Source: Bacteroidota bacterium (GTDB lineage Bacteria; Bacteroidota; Bacteroidia; SpSt-205; S141-50). Taken from it: 19,079 bases of DNA. The notes beneath the pieces were generated by a model. That model saw only the letters and a list, made by a program, of their open reading frames with translations, did no database searches and was not told the DNA's origin. The stretch spans positions 1 to 19,079 of the forward strand of contig WFXK01000295.1 in assembly GCA_015490695.1 (NCBI GenBank), read 5' to 3'. A program made the translations under genes and the position numbers. Positions 1 through 9,075 of this stretch are shown one piece after another; the first letter of the stretch is position 1, and each line of letters opens with the position of its first letter.

Positions 1-282
1 ATGGAGAGCGCTGCATTAACTCTATGGTATTTGCTTCAAGGGTTTTTATTTAAACCTGCAATAAAGTCTAAAGAGGAAATGCGTTGCTATCGTGTAATGT
101 TAAAAGACCATCCTGTAGAAGAATTAGTTTTTTATGAAGATGTTACTTATCAGCGTTGGTGGATTGAATTACCCAACGGAGCAATTATTCCCTGTACTTA
201 TGAAGCCTTTGAACAAGCAAAACAAAACCAAATTCCTGAACGCTGGTGGCTGTTTTATATGAAGCAAAAAGCAATTTTGTAG
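1..282 (+). CDS. C-terminal fragment of an arginase-family protein, probably formimidoylglutamase (5' end outside window)
   Basis: Family members hydrolyse formimidoylglutamate in histidine breakdown with a binuclear manganese site; that catalytic domain is not in the window. What remains is about 93 residues. They resemble the C-terminal end of Bacteroidota formimidoylglutamases: a helix ending WYLLQGF, then a segment with DHPVEELVFYED and RWWIELPNG, then IPCTYEAFEQA and the near-terminal NQIPERWW. I recognise this order (WW-containing strand, PC-Y-E, IPERWW) from memory of the family, not from a search. The ATG at base 1 is most likely an internal methionine, because homologues have several hundred residues before this helix, so the gene is treated as truncated by the window edge. 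It ends about 100 bases before porU2, which has its own promoter-like element, so the two are probably separate units. Confidence is moderate because only the tail is visible. Confidence 0.6.
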   Translation: MESAALTLWYLLQGFLFKPAIKSKEEMRCYRVMLKDHPVEELVFYEDVTYQRWWIELPNGAIIPCTYEAFEQAKQNQIPERWWLFYMKQKAIL

Positions 283-326
283 AGGTTTTAATTTGGAATG
301 CTTTAGGATTTGTTGAGCTGTATGCC

Positions 327-357
327 TTGCCTTTAAAAGTAAATTAATGTATTTTTG
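327..357 (+). promoter_or_regulatory. Bacteroidota-type promoter for porU2
   Basis: A TTG at 327-329 (partial -33 element, consensus TTTG) is followed by a 20-base spacer and TATTTTTG at 350-357, a full match to the -7 consensus TAnnTTTG. Transcription would start near base 363-364, giving a leader of roughly 18 bases before the ATG at 382. The box covers the upstream in-frame TTG at 355, which argues against that TTG as the start codon. The rest of the gap (283-381) shows no terminator hairpin and no small ORF that I can support. Confidence 0.55.
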
Positions 358-381
358 CTACAACATTTCTATTTCAATTCT

Positions 382-3300
382 ATGAAACGTTTGGGTTTGT
401 TGTTTTTATGGCTTAGCGTTTACAGCCAAAATCCTTTGGGGTATGAATGGCTTTCAGAGAATCAAACGTACTGGAAGTTATTAGTTGCCCAAGAGGGGAT
501 TTATCGGGTTTATGCTCAAGATTTACCTATTCCTTCTAATGTCCATCCTGACTATATCCATATTTATTACCGAGGTCAGGAAATTCCTATTTACATTTAC
601 AATCAAGGGGACTTGAACCGATTGGATGCAGGGGATTATATAGAGTTTTATGCAAAACCTAATGACGGACTTTTAGAGGCACAGATGTATAGGAATCCTA
701 TTACAGGGCTTGGCGACCCTTCTCAACAACCCGATAGCCTCTTTAGCCTCTTTTCTGATACGGCTGCTTATTTCTTAACTTGGAACAATACCCCAGGGCT
801 TCGCTACGCTGCTTTTTCTGATTATAACAATAACTACCCTGTTATCAATCATGTCCGTTACATGAGTAGGGTCGCTTACCATATTTATTGGCCAGGCAGT
901 GGTTCTCTGCAAAATGGATTACATTTTATTAAGAACCCCTTATATATAACAGGAGAAGGCTATTCAGGAAACTATATTTCCACACCTGTAGAGGTGGATG
1001 TTCCTACTCCTTATCCTGCTTCTAACCCTTTACAACCTCCTGTAGTCCATGTAAGGGTTATCGGAACAGACTTAAGTAAACCCCATAAAATTCATTTTCA
1101 GTGTGGTAGTAGTGCTTTGACTTATCAACAACCTTTTTCTAGTGAGGGCATCTATCCTTTTGTAAAGACTTTTGTATTGACACCACAACAAAGTGAGATT
1201 CTACATCCTTCTACTAAAGTTACCATAAGCCCATTGGAAGGTGTTTTCCGCATTTGCTGGGTACATATTTTTTATGACCGTCTGCCCAATTTAGGTGGAG
1301 AGGCGCAATTGGGTTTTGAAATCGTCAATCCATATACACAGCGAGCGGTGATTACTTTTTCCAATATTGGATTTAGCGGTACTAACGATGAATTGTTGAT
1401 TTATGACCTAAGTGGTAGATATAGAATCACAGGGATTAGAAATGGTAATGATTATCAAGCGGTGCTACCTGGATATACAGGTTCGCATCGTTTCTTTGTC
1501 TGTGCTGCTTCTAATGTGAAACAACCTATCATCGTTCCTGCTTCTTTGCGGTTTTTGAATAAACCCAATAATGGAGCAGAGTTCGTTATTATAACCCATA
1601 GAGATTTTAGTGCTTCGGCGCAAGCATATAAGATTTATCGTGATACCAATAGCCTTTATCCATTAAAAAGCATCGTTGTGTATGTAGATGAAATTTATGA
1701 TGAATTTGGCTATGGTACCCCTTCTCCTTTAGCTATTAGAAACTTTGTTCAAACAGCATTGCAAAATTGGAATCCGAAACCTCGTTACTTATTACTTTGG
1801 GGAAAAGGAGGATTTTTACTAAGAGAGTACGGACATATTTTTAAAGTTCCCACATGGGGCCAACCTGCCAGTGACCTGCTCTTTGCTTGTGGTTTTGATC
1901 CCAATGATGTCTCTTTCCTCCCTCAATTACACGTAGGAAGAGTAAACATCATGTCTGATCAAGAAGGTTTTGACTATTTAGAAAAAATCAAACGCTATGA
2001 ACATACACCCTTTCAGCCATGGATGAAAAACGCTATCCACCTAGGAGGTGGAGCAAATGCTTATGAACAAAATAGAATTTATAACTACATAAAAAATGTC
2101 TGGGGAGCTATCTTTGAAGGCATCCCCTATATTGGAAATGTCCACTACGTACAAAAAACAACCACCTCCACTGTAGGAAATAGCCTTGTGGATACTATTA
2201 AACATATTGTAGATAGTGGTTGCGTTATTATTAACTTCTTTGGACACAGCTCTACAAACATTTATGATGTTAATATTGGTGAACCTTATGAATACGATAA
2301 CGAGGGGCGCTATCCCCTTATTATTGCTAATGGTTGCTATGCAGGGAACTTTGCCATCACAAGCAAAAGCTTTGCAGAAAAATGGGTTAATGGTGCCGGA
2401 AGCAAGGGGGCTATTGGGTATGTTAGTGCTTCAGGTCCTGGATTCCTGTACTGGTTGGGAGAGTATACTAAAGTCTTCTATGAAATTGCTTTTAGAGACT
2501 CTATTGGTGTGCCTGTAGGTCATATCCTTACAGAAACGATACGTCGCTACTGGACAGAAATTGCTGATAGTACAACATTCTACAGAGATATTCAATGGTT
2601 TAACCATGCGCTTATGACGAACCTACAGGGTGACCCCGCACTTAGACTCTATAGCGCTACAAAACCCGATTTGGCTATCTATGAAAACGAAGTACAATTC
2701 TTACCCGAAGAACTTAATGCCCAATTAGACTCTATCACCATCCAATTGATTGTCCACAACCATGGACTTGCGCTACAAAACGACGATAGCTTCTATGTCC
2801 GCATACGTCAACAACCTCTAAATCAAGGGATTATTAAGGACTACGGTGAATTTCTATTCCCTCCTTTTAAGACGAATGTAGATACGCTACGGATTCGTAT
2901 TCCATCGCTTGGAGAAAGCGCAGCAGGCATTAACCGATTTGAAATCTATGTAGATTCACGGGATTCTATTGCTGAAATGACCGAATTAAATAATCAAATT
3001 AGTATAGAGATTTACATCCCTTCCAACATTCCCGCTATTATTTATCCATGGCGGTATGCGGTGGTCAACAAACCGCAAATTGCTTTAATGGCAGGTACTT
3101 ATAACATGCAAAACACGCAACCTGTTCGTTATATTTTTGAGATAGATACGGTCTACACCTTCAATTCACCTTTTAAGCGCAGTTCTGGGGTTATTCAGGG
3201 GACGGCGACTTTAGCGAAATGGGATTTGCCTTTTACGCTTCAAGACAGCATGGTTTATTATTGGCGGGTACGTTTAGCCGATGAAAGCAAGATTCGTTGG

Positions 3301-5253
3301 GCTACAGCAAGCTTCCGCTATATTGCAGGACCTTCAGAAGGCTTTGCACAGGCTAAACCTCCTCAGTTCTTAGAAAACACCAACGACGGTGTTCAATTCC
3401 AACCTCCTAGTTTCGTGTGGGACTTTACCCCTACGACGGCAGTACTGCGGGTAGATTACGAATTAGGACGTCCATACGTGCTTTATAACGCTGTAGCGCT
3501 CACAAACCCCGTAACCAGCTCCTACCCAAAAGGACTTTATATCATCCACATTGACGGCAGAACCTTAGAATTAAAATCTAATACCACTTATATTCCTACT
3601 CCCGATGGTATTCCTCAATTAATTGCGCTCATTCAACAAATGAATGAAGGGGACTATTTATTGATTTTGGGGCGTTATGGTGCCGATGCACCTTCTTATC
3701 CACAAGAATTATGGGATGCTTTTGCTTCCTTAGGTATTTCTTTACAGCTCAAACAACGGGCAACGACTGTAAATCATTTCTCTATCTTAGGACGTAAAGG
3801 CGCTGCCGTAGGTACCGCTATAGAAGTCTTAGACCCTCCCTATACCTTTACAACCCTACTTTATAGTAAAAGAAAAGAAGCCTACAGCGAAAGCCCCGTC
3901 TTAGGTCCAGCAAAAGAGTGGAAACAACTGCTATGGAATTGGTTTACCATAGACAATACCCTGAACAGCGACCAAGCCTATATAGAACTTTATGGAGTTA
4001 AAAAAGATGGAACAAAAATACTATTGCGCAACGGCCTCACTAAAGGCACCTATGATCTTTCTACTATTGATGCTCAGCAATATCCTTTCTTGCAAATCCG
4101 TTGCTATATGAAAGATAGCATTTACCGCTCTGCTCCTCAGATTGACCATTGGCATTTGTTGTATGCACCTGTGCCTGAAGCCAGTGTAATGCCCCAATAC
4201 CGATTCGCCTTCTATAAAGACACCTTAGATGAAGGAGAAGAGACGTGGGTGATTTTAGCCGCACAAAACATCTCCGATTTGCCTATGGACAGCCTCTTAG
4301 TCCGATTTGAACTTTTATTACAAAATGATGAAAGAATCCTTTTAGGAGAAAAACGCTTTAAACCGCTTAATCCTTGGGATACCCTGCACATCTTCTATCG
4401 TTTTTCTACAGCAGGCTATCCTGGAAGAAACCTGCTTATCATCACTATCAATCCCGACTTTGACCAACCCGAACGCAGTTTGCATAATAATCAATACGTC
4501 CATGCATTCTTTGTAAGAAGAGATGTTATCAATCCTATTTTAGATGTAACTTTTGATGGCAAACACATCATAGATGGCGATATTGTTTCGCCTACACCAG
4601 AAATCCTTATAGAAGTGAACGACGAAAATCCTTATTTCTTAATTCAAGATACTTCTCAGATTGTTGTTGCAATGAAACCTGCTGACCGCTTTGGTCCACC
4701 CGACAGAATTTTTTATGCTTCGGGATTGTTAGAATTCATCCCTGCAGATGATCCCAAAGAAAATAAAGCGAGGGTCTATTTCCGTCCGGGTCCTTTGGAA
4801 GATGGCGAATATTTATTAGAAGTTCAAGCTTATGATGCTCGTCGTAACCCTGCGGGGAAAACCAGCTATCGTATTCGTTTCCGAGTAATCAATGAAAGCA
4901 CTATTACGCATGTGTTTAATTATCCCAATCCTTTCTCTACTTCTACGCGTTTTGTGTATACTTTAACAGGAAGCGTTTTACCTGAGGTGTTTCAAATTCA
5001 CATTTATACCATCACGGGGCGATTAGTAAAGGTGATTGATTTAGTAGAGTTAGGAGAGGTTTCCATAGGGCGCCACATAACAAACTATGCGTGGGATGGC
5101 ACAGATGAAAACGGCGACCCCTTAGCCAACGGCGTCTATCTTTATAGAGTGGTTATTAAAATGCCTGAAGGCAAAACCCTGCGGATTAACGACCCAGCAG
5201 AAAACCAACGTTACTTCAAAGGCGGTTGGGGAAAAATGTACCTTATGCGATGA
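382..5253 (+). CDS. porU2: C25-family cysteine peptidase, putative type IX secretion sortase PorU2
   Basis: PorU-type proteins sit at the outer membrane, cut the C-terminal signal off T9SS cargo and attach the cargo to the surface. The product is 1623 residues from the ATG at 382, which begins a signal peptide (MKRLGLLFLWLSVYSQ). A gingipain-like C25 domain covers roughly residues 390-750, with the expected catalytic pair: His622 in FFGHSS and Cys652 in IANGCYAGNF. Two CARDB-like Ig domains follow at about 763-865 and 1274-1375. The C-terminus (about 1510-1623) begins YPNPFS and contains TGRLVK, WDGTDENGDPLANGVYLY, a FlgD/T9SS-type Ig fold. Classical PorU is nearer 1100-1200 residues; this length and the extra domains fit the longer PorU2 group. 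A 4-base ATGA overlap joins it to the next gene. It could instead be a T9SS-exported C25 protease and not a sortase; no por genes are in view. Confidence 0.8.
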   Translation: MKRLGLLFLWLSVYSQNPLGYEWLSENQTYWKLLVAQEGIYRVYAQDLPIPSNVHPDYIHIYYRGQEIPIYIYNQGDLNRLDAGDYIEFYAKPNDGLLEAQMYRNPITGLGDPSQQPDSLFSLFSDTAAYFLTWNNTPGLRYAAFSDYNNNYPVINHVRYMSRVAYHIYWPGSGSLQNGLHFIKNPLYITGEGYSGNYISTPVEVDVPTPYPASNPLQPPVVHVRVIGTDLSKPHKIHFQCGSSALTYQQPFSSEGIYPFVKTFVLTPQQSEILHPSTKVTISPLEGVFRICWVHIFYDRLPNLGGEAQLGFEIVNPYTQRAVITFSNIGFSGTNDELLIYDLSGRYRITGIRNGNDYQAVLPGYTGSHRFFVCAASNVKQPIIVPASLRFLNKPNNGAEFVIITHRDFSASAQAYKIYRDTNSLYPLKSIVVYVDEIYDEFGYGTPSPLAIRNFVQTALQNWNPKPRYLLLWGKGGFLLREYGHIFKVPTWGQPASDLLFACGFDPNDVSFLPQLHVGRVNIMSDQEGFDYLEKIKRYEHTPFQPWMKNAIHLGGGANAYEQNRIYNYIKNVWGAIFEGIPYIGNVHYVQKTTTSTVGNSLVDTIKHIVDSGCVIINFFGHSSTNIYDVNIGEPYEYDNEGRYPLIIANGCYAGNFAITSKSFAEKWVNGAGSKGAIGYVSASGPGFLYWLGEYTKVFYEIAFRDSIGVPVGHILTETIRRYWTEIADSTTFYRDIQWFNHALMTNLQGDPALRLYSATKPDLAIYENEVQFLPEELNAQLDSITIQLIVHNHGLALQNDDSFYVRIRQQPLNQGIIKDYGEFLFPPFKTNVDTLRIRIPSLGESAAGINRFEIYVDSRDSIAEMTELNNQISIEIYIPSNIPAIIYPWRYAVVNKPQIALMAGTYNMQNTQPVRYIFEIDTVYTFNSPFKRSSGVIQGTATLAKWDLPFTLQDSMVYYWRVRLADESKIRWATASFRYIAGPSEGFAQAKPPQFLENTNDGVQFQPPSFVWDFTPTTAVLRVDYELGRPYVLYNAVALTNPVTSSYPKGLYIIHIDGRTLELKSNTTYIPTPDGIPQLIALIQQMNEGDYLLILGRYGADAPSYPQELWDAFASLGISLQLKQRATTVNHFSILGRKGAAVGTAIEVLDPPYTFTTLLYSKRKEAYSESPVLGPAKEWKQLLWNWFTIDNTLNSDQAYIELYGVKKDGTKILLRNGLTKGTYDLSTIDAQQYPFLQIRCYMKDSIYRSAPQIDHWHLLYAPVPEASVMPQYRFAFYKDTLDEGEETWVILAAQNISDLPMDSLLVRFELLLQNDERILLGEKRFKPLNPWDTLHIFYRFSTAGYPGRNLLIITINPDFDQPERSLHNNQYVHAFFVRRDVINPILDVTFDGKHIIDGDIVSPTPEILIEVNDENPYFLIQDTSQIVVAMKPADRFGPPDRIFYASGLLEFIPADDPKENKARVYFRPGPLEDGEYLLEVQAYDARRNPAGKTSYRIRFRVINESTITHVFNYPNPFSTSTRFVYTLTGSVLPEVFQIHIYTITGRLVKVIDLVELGEVSIGRHITNYAWDGTDENGDPLANGVYLYRVVIKMPEGKTLRINDPAENQRYFKGGWGKMYLMR

Positions 5254-5975
5254 AGGTTTATATTGAAGAACTCCAAAAAAGTTTTTCCCCTGAAACCATT
5301 ATTCGTGCGCTTAGTCCCTATTTAACAGAACAACGCAAACAACGTATTGCTCAAGTGGTTCAACATCGCAGCCGATGGATTATCCCCGTAGCAGAACGCT
5401 TCTACGATTTAGGAAATATGTATGCTATCTTGCGAACCGCCGAAGGCTTAGGGCTTTTAGAATTCCATTACATCCCCTTTGAAAACCCTATGAAATATTC
5501 TAAAAGGATTGCACAGGGAGCTTATAAATGGCTTAAACTACATCGTTGGGAGTGTACACAAGAGGCTATCCATTATTTAAAAGCACAGGGCTATCGTGTT
5601 GTGGCAACCGCTTTAGATAAAAATGCTCAACCTTTCACACAGTTGACTTTTCAGCAACCAACTGCCATCATCTTCGGAAATGAGCACGAAGGCATTACCA
5701 ATACTGCAATGCAACTCGCCGATGTGGTTGCTTATTTTCCTATGGTAGGATTTACGCAGTCTTTTAATGTTTCAGTAGCCGCTGCCTTATGTCTGTTTCA
5801 TGCTATTGAAAAAAGTAAACACCAAAAAAACTTTTATCTTTCTGTTGACGAACAGCAATATTGGAAAGCGCAGTATTATTTACAAAGTTGTAAGAACGCT
5901 GTCAAGCTTTTAAGAAAGCATGTCTCGGATTCAAAACAACAAAGCCATTGTTCTGTATTATCAACCTTATCGTAG
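5250..5975 (+). CDS. TrmH-like SpoU (SPOUT) RNA 2'-O-ribose methyltransferase
   Basis: SPOUT enzymes of this family transfer a methyl group from S-adenosylmethionine to a ribose 2'-OH in tRNA or rRNA. The 241-residue product has all three family motifs in order: motif 1 NMYAILRTAEGLG (residues 56-68, with Arg62 and Glu65), motif 2 IFGNEHEG (141-148), and motif 3 FPMVGFTQSFNVSVAAA (163-179), which form the trefoil-knot cofactor site. The length is close to that of TrmH (about 230). The N-terminal helices before motif 1 also fit tRNA Gm18 methyltransferases, but substrate cannot be read from sequence. The ATG at 5250 overlaps the porU2 stop as ATGA, so I prefer it to an ATG at 5226 inside porU2. 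The 3' end runs 56 bases into recO, and the last 15 or so residues look like read-through and not conserved fold. Confidence 0.82.
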   Translation: MKVYIEELQKSFSPETIIRALSPYLTEQRKQRIAQVVQHRSRWIIPVAERFYDLGNMYAILRTAEGLGLLEFHYIPFENPMKYSKRIAQGAYKWLKLHRWECTQEAIHYLKAQGYRVVATALDKNAQPFTQLTFQQPTAIIFGNEHEGITNTAMQLADVVAYFPMVGFTQSFNVSVAAALCLFHAIEKSKHQKNFYLSVDEQQYWKAQYYLQSCKNAVKLLRKHVSDSKQQSHCSVLSTLS

Positions 5976-6480
5976 CAGTAGCCGTTTAGTTTGGTGTCTG
6001 ACCCCTGAAGGAGTCATCCCATTGGTTGCTAAAGGAGTAGAATTGCCTAATGCTTCTGTGCAAAACGCTTATTTACAACCGCTGTTTTTTACAGAAATAT
6101 GGTATTATCCTAAAGCAACACGGCATTTTTTTCTTCTTAAAGAAGTCCTCCTTCTTTATCCTAAGCCTCCTTTTTGGGAAAAAGAATCCCTTTTTTATAG
6201 TTATTTCACTGCAGAACTGCTATACCAATGGCTTAAACCCCATGTACCCGAACCGGAAGTCTTTCACAAAAGCGTAGAATATGTTCATCATTTTCATCGT
6301 TATCGTTTCCAACAGCATTGGCACTTTTGGTGTGAAGTGTTAAGGTTGTTAGGCTATTCTGTTCCCAACGTAAATGGAAATCCAAAGGAAAAAGTTCAAC
6401 ACCTTTTTGAATACAGCAAAAGATACTTTCCCAACTTTTCTATTCCTAAAAGTTATGCTGTGTTTAAGGTAATTTTATAA
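5920..6480 (+). CDS. recO: DNA repair protein RecO, short form
   Basis: RecO helps load RecA onto SSB-coated single-stranded DNA with RecR (and RecF) and anneals strands. The N-terminus looks like the RecO OB-fold: KAIVLYYQPYRSSSRLVWCLT, then GVIPLVAKGV and a segment ending QPLFFTEIWYYPK (about residues 1-65). A helical region follows, with WHFWCEVLRLLGYSVPN matching the helix that ends in an LG(F/Y) turn in other RecOs, and a tail SIPKSYAVFKVIL resembling the family's final helix. The protein has 186 residues against about 230-245 usually, and the central region, including any zinc-finger cysteines, is missing or compressed. It starts 56 bases inside trmH, and its last 17 bases overlap the convergent helicase gene. 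The assignment rests mainly on the N-terminal pattern and gene size; no search was run. Confidence 0.62.
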   Translation: MSRIQNNKAIVLYYQPYRSSSRLVWCLTPEGVIPLVAKGVELPNASVQNAYLQPLFFTEIWYYPKATRHFFLLKEVLLLYPKPPFWEKESLFYSYFTAELLYQWLKPHVPEPEVFHKSVEYVHHFHRYRFQQHWHFWCEVLRLLGYSVPNVNGNPKEKVQHLFEYSKRYFPNFSIPKSYAVFKVIL

Positions 6481-8446
6481 TCGCACCATTTTGTTTTACA
6501 TAACGATACAAACGAGCGTAGTAAGGGTCATGGGTTAAAGTTTCTATGTTGCCTACAATGACTAATTTTGTTTTTGCTCGGCTTATGGCAACATTCAAAC
6601 GCCTATAATCGGTTAAAAAGCCCAGTTGTTTTTGGGGGTTATTACGGACAAAAGATAAAATTATCATTTCTTTTTCTCTCCCTTGAAAGCCATCTACGGT
6701 TTTGATTTCTAAGTCTTTGTAAAGAAGATTTTTACTCAATAAGGTTGCTTGCGCCTCATAGGGAGCGATGATACCAATGGCTCCCATAGGTACTTGATTT
6801 TTCCACAAATAATGAATTAAAGCAACGATAGTACGGACTTCCCAACGATTAAAATAAGAGAAAGCACCTTTCCCTTTTTCTTCTTTGGCTTGCTTAGGGG
6901 TTGCAATCCATACCATGGGAAGGTCTTTCTGCATGGTTTTTAAAAACCATGGTGGTCCTGTGTGTACAGCAAACGGGAAAGGACGCTCAACACTTTCATG
7001 TCCAATCAAGCGTCCGTTATAAAAAGTTTCGCTTACAAATTGCATGATTAAAGGATGCATACGATATTGCATGCGCAATAGCTTTGCACTGGAAGGATAG
7101 AGTTTATGCCAACGTTCAAAAAGACTAAAGCGATAGGTTTTTTGTAATTTTTCTGCGATGATGGTAGGGGGCAATTGTTTATCATCACCTGCCAATAACA
7201 CTTGACGAGCTCTTAACAATGCGATTAAAGTAGCGGGTTCAGTGGCTTGAGTCGCCTCATCTATGACCCCAATATCAAAAGTAATGTCCTCTAACAAAGC
7301 ACAAGCGCTTAAAGTAGCGCACACCACAGAAGCTTCATTAAGGATTTTCGTTATCAATTCTTTTTCTTTTTGGTGGATTTCTTCGTAGCATTGGCGTATT
7401 TGTTCTTGAAGCGTGAGCCATTGTGCCATACTTTTCATGGTTTTAACAGGGATGCCTCTGGCGTTTTGTTGTTGTTTTGCTAAGGTAAGGATAGCTTGTG
7501 CAGGCAATCCCCTACGTCGTGAAGGAATGGGCGCAAGATAGTCCTGCTGCTGACGACGTAAACGCTCAACCCTTTCGTACAAGCGCTTAATGGCAGGATA
7601 ATGAGGATGCTGCACCAAACGGGCTTCTAAAGTGTGTGCCTTCAAACGAGGATGAATTTTAAAAGGATTCCCGATGCGAATCGCATGGATACCCCGCTCT
7701 AATAACTTCTCTAATAAGTTATCCACAGCAATGTTAGAATCTGCTGCCGCTAAAACCCGTTTGCCTTTTGCAACCTGTTCACTAATAAACACGCTCAATG
7801 TTGTGGTTTTGCCTGTTCCTGGCGGTCCATGCAGTAAACCAAATACAAAAGCTTGATTCTCAAGATGATACAATAGCGCCTTCTTTTGATAAGAATTCAA
7901 GGATGCAAAATGTTCGGTTGTAACAGCATAAGCACCTTTACGATAAGGGTACTCCGAAGGAATGCCTAAAAGATAAGGCATCCAAGGTAAAGTACATTGT
8001 TTTAATTGTTTTAAAGCATCTTGCATTCGCAAAAAAGTGATTTCATTGAGATAAAGGTCTATACGCACGGGTTTCTTTTTTTGGAACGGCGGGGGTTCAT
8101 CGGGGAAAGCAATCACAATAGCGTTACGATAGAGTTCATAGACGACTCCCTTGGGGTCTTTTAGGGTAGGGCGTTCTTTTTGGGTTACCAGCACCCAATC
8201 GCCTGTTTGGAATTGATGCTTAGGTAGAACATTTTGTGTATAGAATCGGTAGAGGTGATAGCCTCCTGTAGTAGTTCCAAGGGATTTAAAACGTAGATAA
8301 AGCAGTGCTCTTCCTCGGCGTTGGCGTTCTTCAGGGGTTAATTGCTGAATTTCATTCCAGTGGAACGCTTTTTGTGCCTTGCGCTCCTCTTCAATAAAAA
8401 CTTGAAAATATTTTGCGTAGGCTTCTGCCGAGGGAAAACGTTTCAA
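6464..8446 (-). CDS. Upf1/IGHMBP2-like superfamily 1 helicase
   Basis: This is a 5'-3' type SF1B DNA/RNA helicase of 660 residues. All helicase motifs are visible: Walker A GPPGTGKTTT (207-216), motif Ia ending AAADSNIAVDNL (233-244), Walker B/motif II DEATQ (396-400), motif III LLAGDDKQLPPT (417-428), motif IV QYRMHP (460-465), motif V TVDGFQGREKEM (583-594) and motif VI RRLNVAISRAK (615-625). The N-terminal ~180 residues include a beta-rich stretch (GDWVLVTQKE to NAIVIAF) like the 1B/stalk region of IGHMBP2 proteins. A charged helical insert lies at about 285-370. The start is TTG at 8446, with a 4-base TTGA overlap with the stop of the preceding gene; its second codon is AAA, as in several neighbours. 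It is last in the thyA operon. Its cellular role is unknown, but ATPase activity is likely given intact motifs. Confidence 0.87.
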   Translation of the reverse strand: MKRFPSAEAYAKYFQVFIEEERKAQKAFHWNEIQQLTPEERQRRGRALLYLRFKSLGTTTGGYHLYRFYTQNVLPKHQFQTGDWVLVTQKERPTLKDPKGVVYELYRNAIVIAFPDEPPPFQKKKPVRIDLYLNEITFLRMQDALKQLKQCTLPWMPYLLGIPSEYPYRKGAYAVTTEHFASLNSYQKKALLYHLENQAFVFGLLHGPPGTGKTTTLSVFISEQVAKGKRVLAAADSNIAVDNLLEKLLERGIHAIRIGNPFKIHPRLKAHTLEARLVQHPHYPAIKRLYERVERLRRQQQDYLAPIPSRRRGLPAQAILTLAKQQQNARGIPVKTMKSMAQWLTLQEQIRQCYEEIHQKEKELITKILNEASVVCATLSACALLEDITFDIGVIDEATQATEPATLIALLRARQVLLAGDDKQLPPTIIAEKLQKTYRFSLFERWHKLYPSSAKLLRMQYRMHPLIMQFVSETFYNGRLIGHESVERPFPFAVHTGPPWFLKTMQKDLPMVWIATPKQAKEEKGKGAFSYFNRWEVRTIVALIHYLWKNQVPMGAIGIIAPYEAQATLLSKNLLYKDLEIKTVDGFQGREKEMIILSFVRNNPQKQLGFLTDYRRLNVAISRAKTKLVIVGNIETLTHDPYYARLYRYVKQNGAIIKLP

Positions 8447-9075
8447 CGACCGCTAAAATAGTATTTTACGCCTAACACAGCACCTGCGGGATACAACCAA
8501 CGATTGACTTGATGAATGCCTTGTACATAAAACCACCAACGCTCAGAACGCCATAACGCTATTATCACCTGCCACTGCAAATTCAATACCCAGCGAGGAA
8601 TCACTCTTTGAACATATTCAATAGGATTTTTCTGCCATTCCTGAATCGTTGTTGTGTCACCAAAAGGCACATATTCCACCATTAAATGCTGCCCTAATAA
8701 ATACAATGCTTGCAGTCCAAGGGCTATACCGAACTTTTCTTCTTCTTCAAAGTGGTATTCTGTTGCAAGTCCGAAGCATAAAAAATGAGTATAAACGGAT
8801 ATTTTTTTAGGATTGATAGGTTGTCCTGAGTAGATAGAATAAAACAGGGTGCTGTCGCCCAATCCTCTACTATGACTTAAAAAATAGCCGAATTCAGGAA
8901 GCAGCTTCCATTTAGGGGCGATAGCAAATTTTGTTGTTCCCATAAAGGCTAATCCAACACCGGGACGAAATTGAGCAACTTCAGTACGATATTGATGCAA
9001 AGTAATGCCACCTAAGAAGCCGTATTGGTTTTGCGCTAAAAGACAGAGTGGAAGTAAAACAAGGATTCGTTTCAT
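8443..9075 (-). CDS. Putative exported outer-membrane beta-barrel-like protein
   Basis: I do not recognise a named family. The 210-residue product begins with a signal peptide (MKRILVLLPLCLLAQ, likely cut after LLA) and continues with alternating hydrophobic and aromatic strands: QYGFLGGITLHQY, GVGLAFMGT, LLPEFGYFLSH, FLCFGLATEYHF, FGIALGLQALYLLG, VLNLQWQVIIALW, WWFYVQGI, and a last strand AGAVLGVKYYFSGR near the C-terminus. That pattern and size fit the small 8-stranded outer-membrane barrels common in Bacteroidota. I start it at the ATG at 9075 and not 9093: the former gives a clean signal peptide and an ATGA overlap with the folA stop. It lies between folA and a helicase gene, and no functional link to folate metabolism is visible. 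The barrel call is inference from strand pattern only. Confidence 0.55.
   Translation of the reverse strand: MKRILVLLPLCLLAQNQYGFLGGITLHQYRTEVAQFRPGVGLAFMGTTKFAIAPKWKLLPEFGYFLSHSRGLGDSTLFYSIYSGQPINPKKISVYTHFLCFGLATEYHFEEEEKFGIALGLQALYLLGQHLMVEYVPFGDTTTIQEWQKNPIEYVQRVIPRWVLNLQWQVIIALWRSERWWFYVQGIHQVNRWLYPAGAVLGVKYYFSGR

Noticed and set aside
355..381. Upstream TTG start for the PorU2 gene at 355
   Set aside because: It overlaps the -7 promoter box at 350-357, and the ATG at 382 gives a clean signal peptide.
2041..2518. Two overlapping opposite-frame ORFs within porU2 near the catalytic region
   Set aside because: They are shadows of the C25 domain coding sequence and have no start context or family features.
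6452..6504. Inverted pair GTTATG / CATAAC around the recO-helicase junction as a bidirectional terminator
   Set aside because: The arms are only 6 bases with a loop of about 40, within coding sequence and without a flanking T-run.
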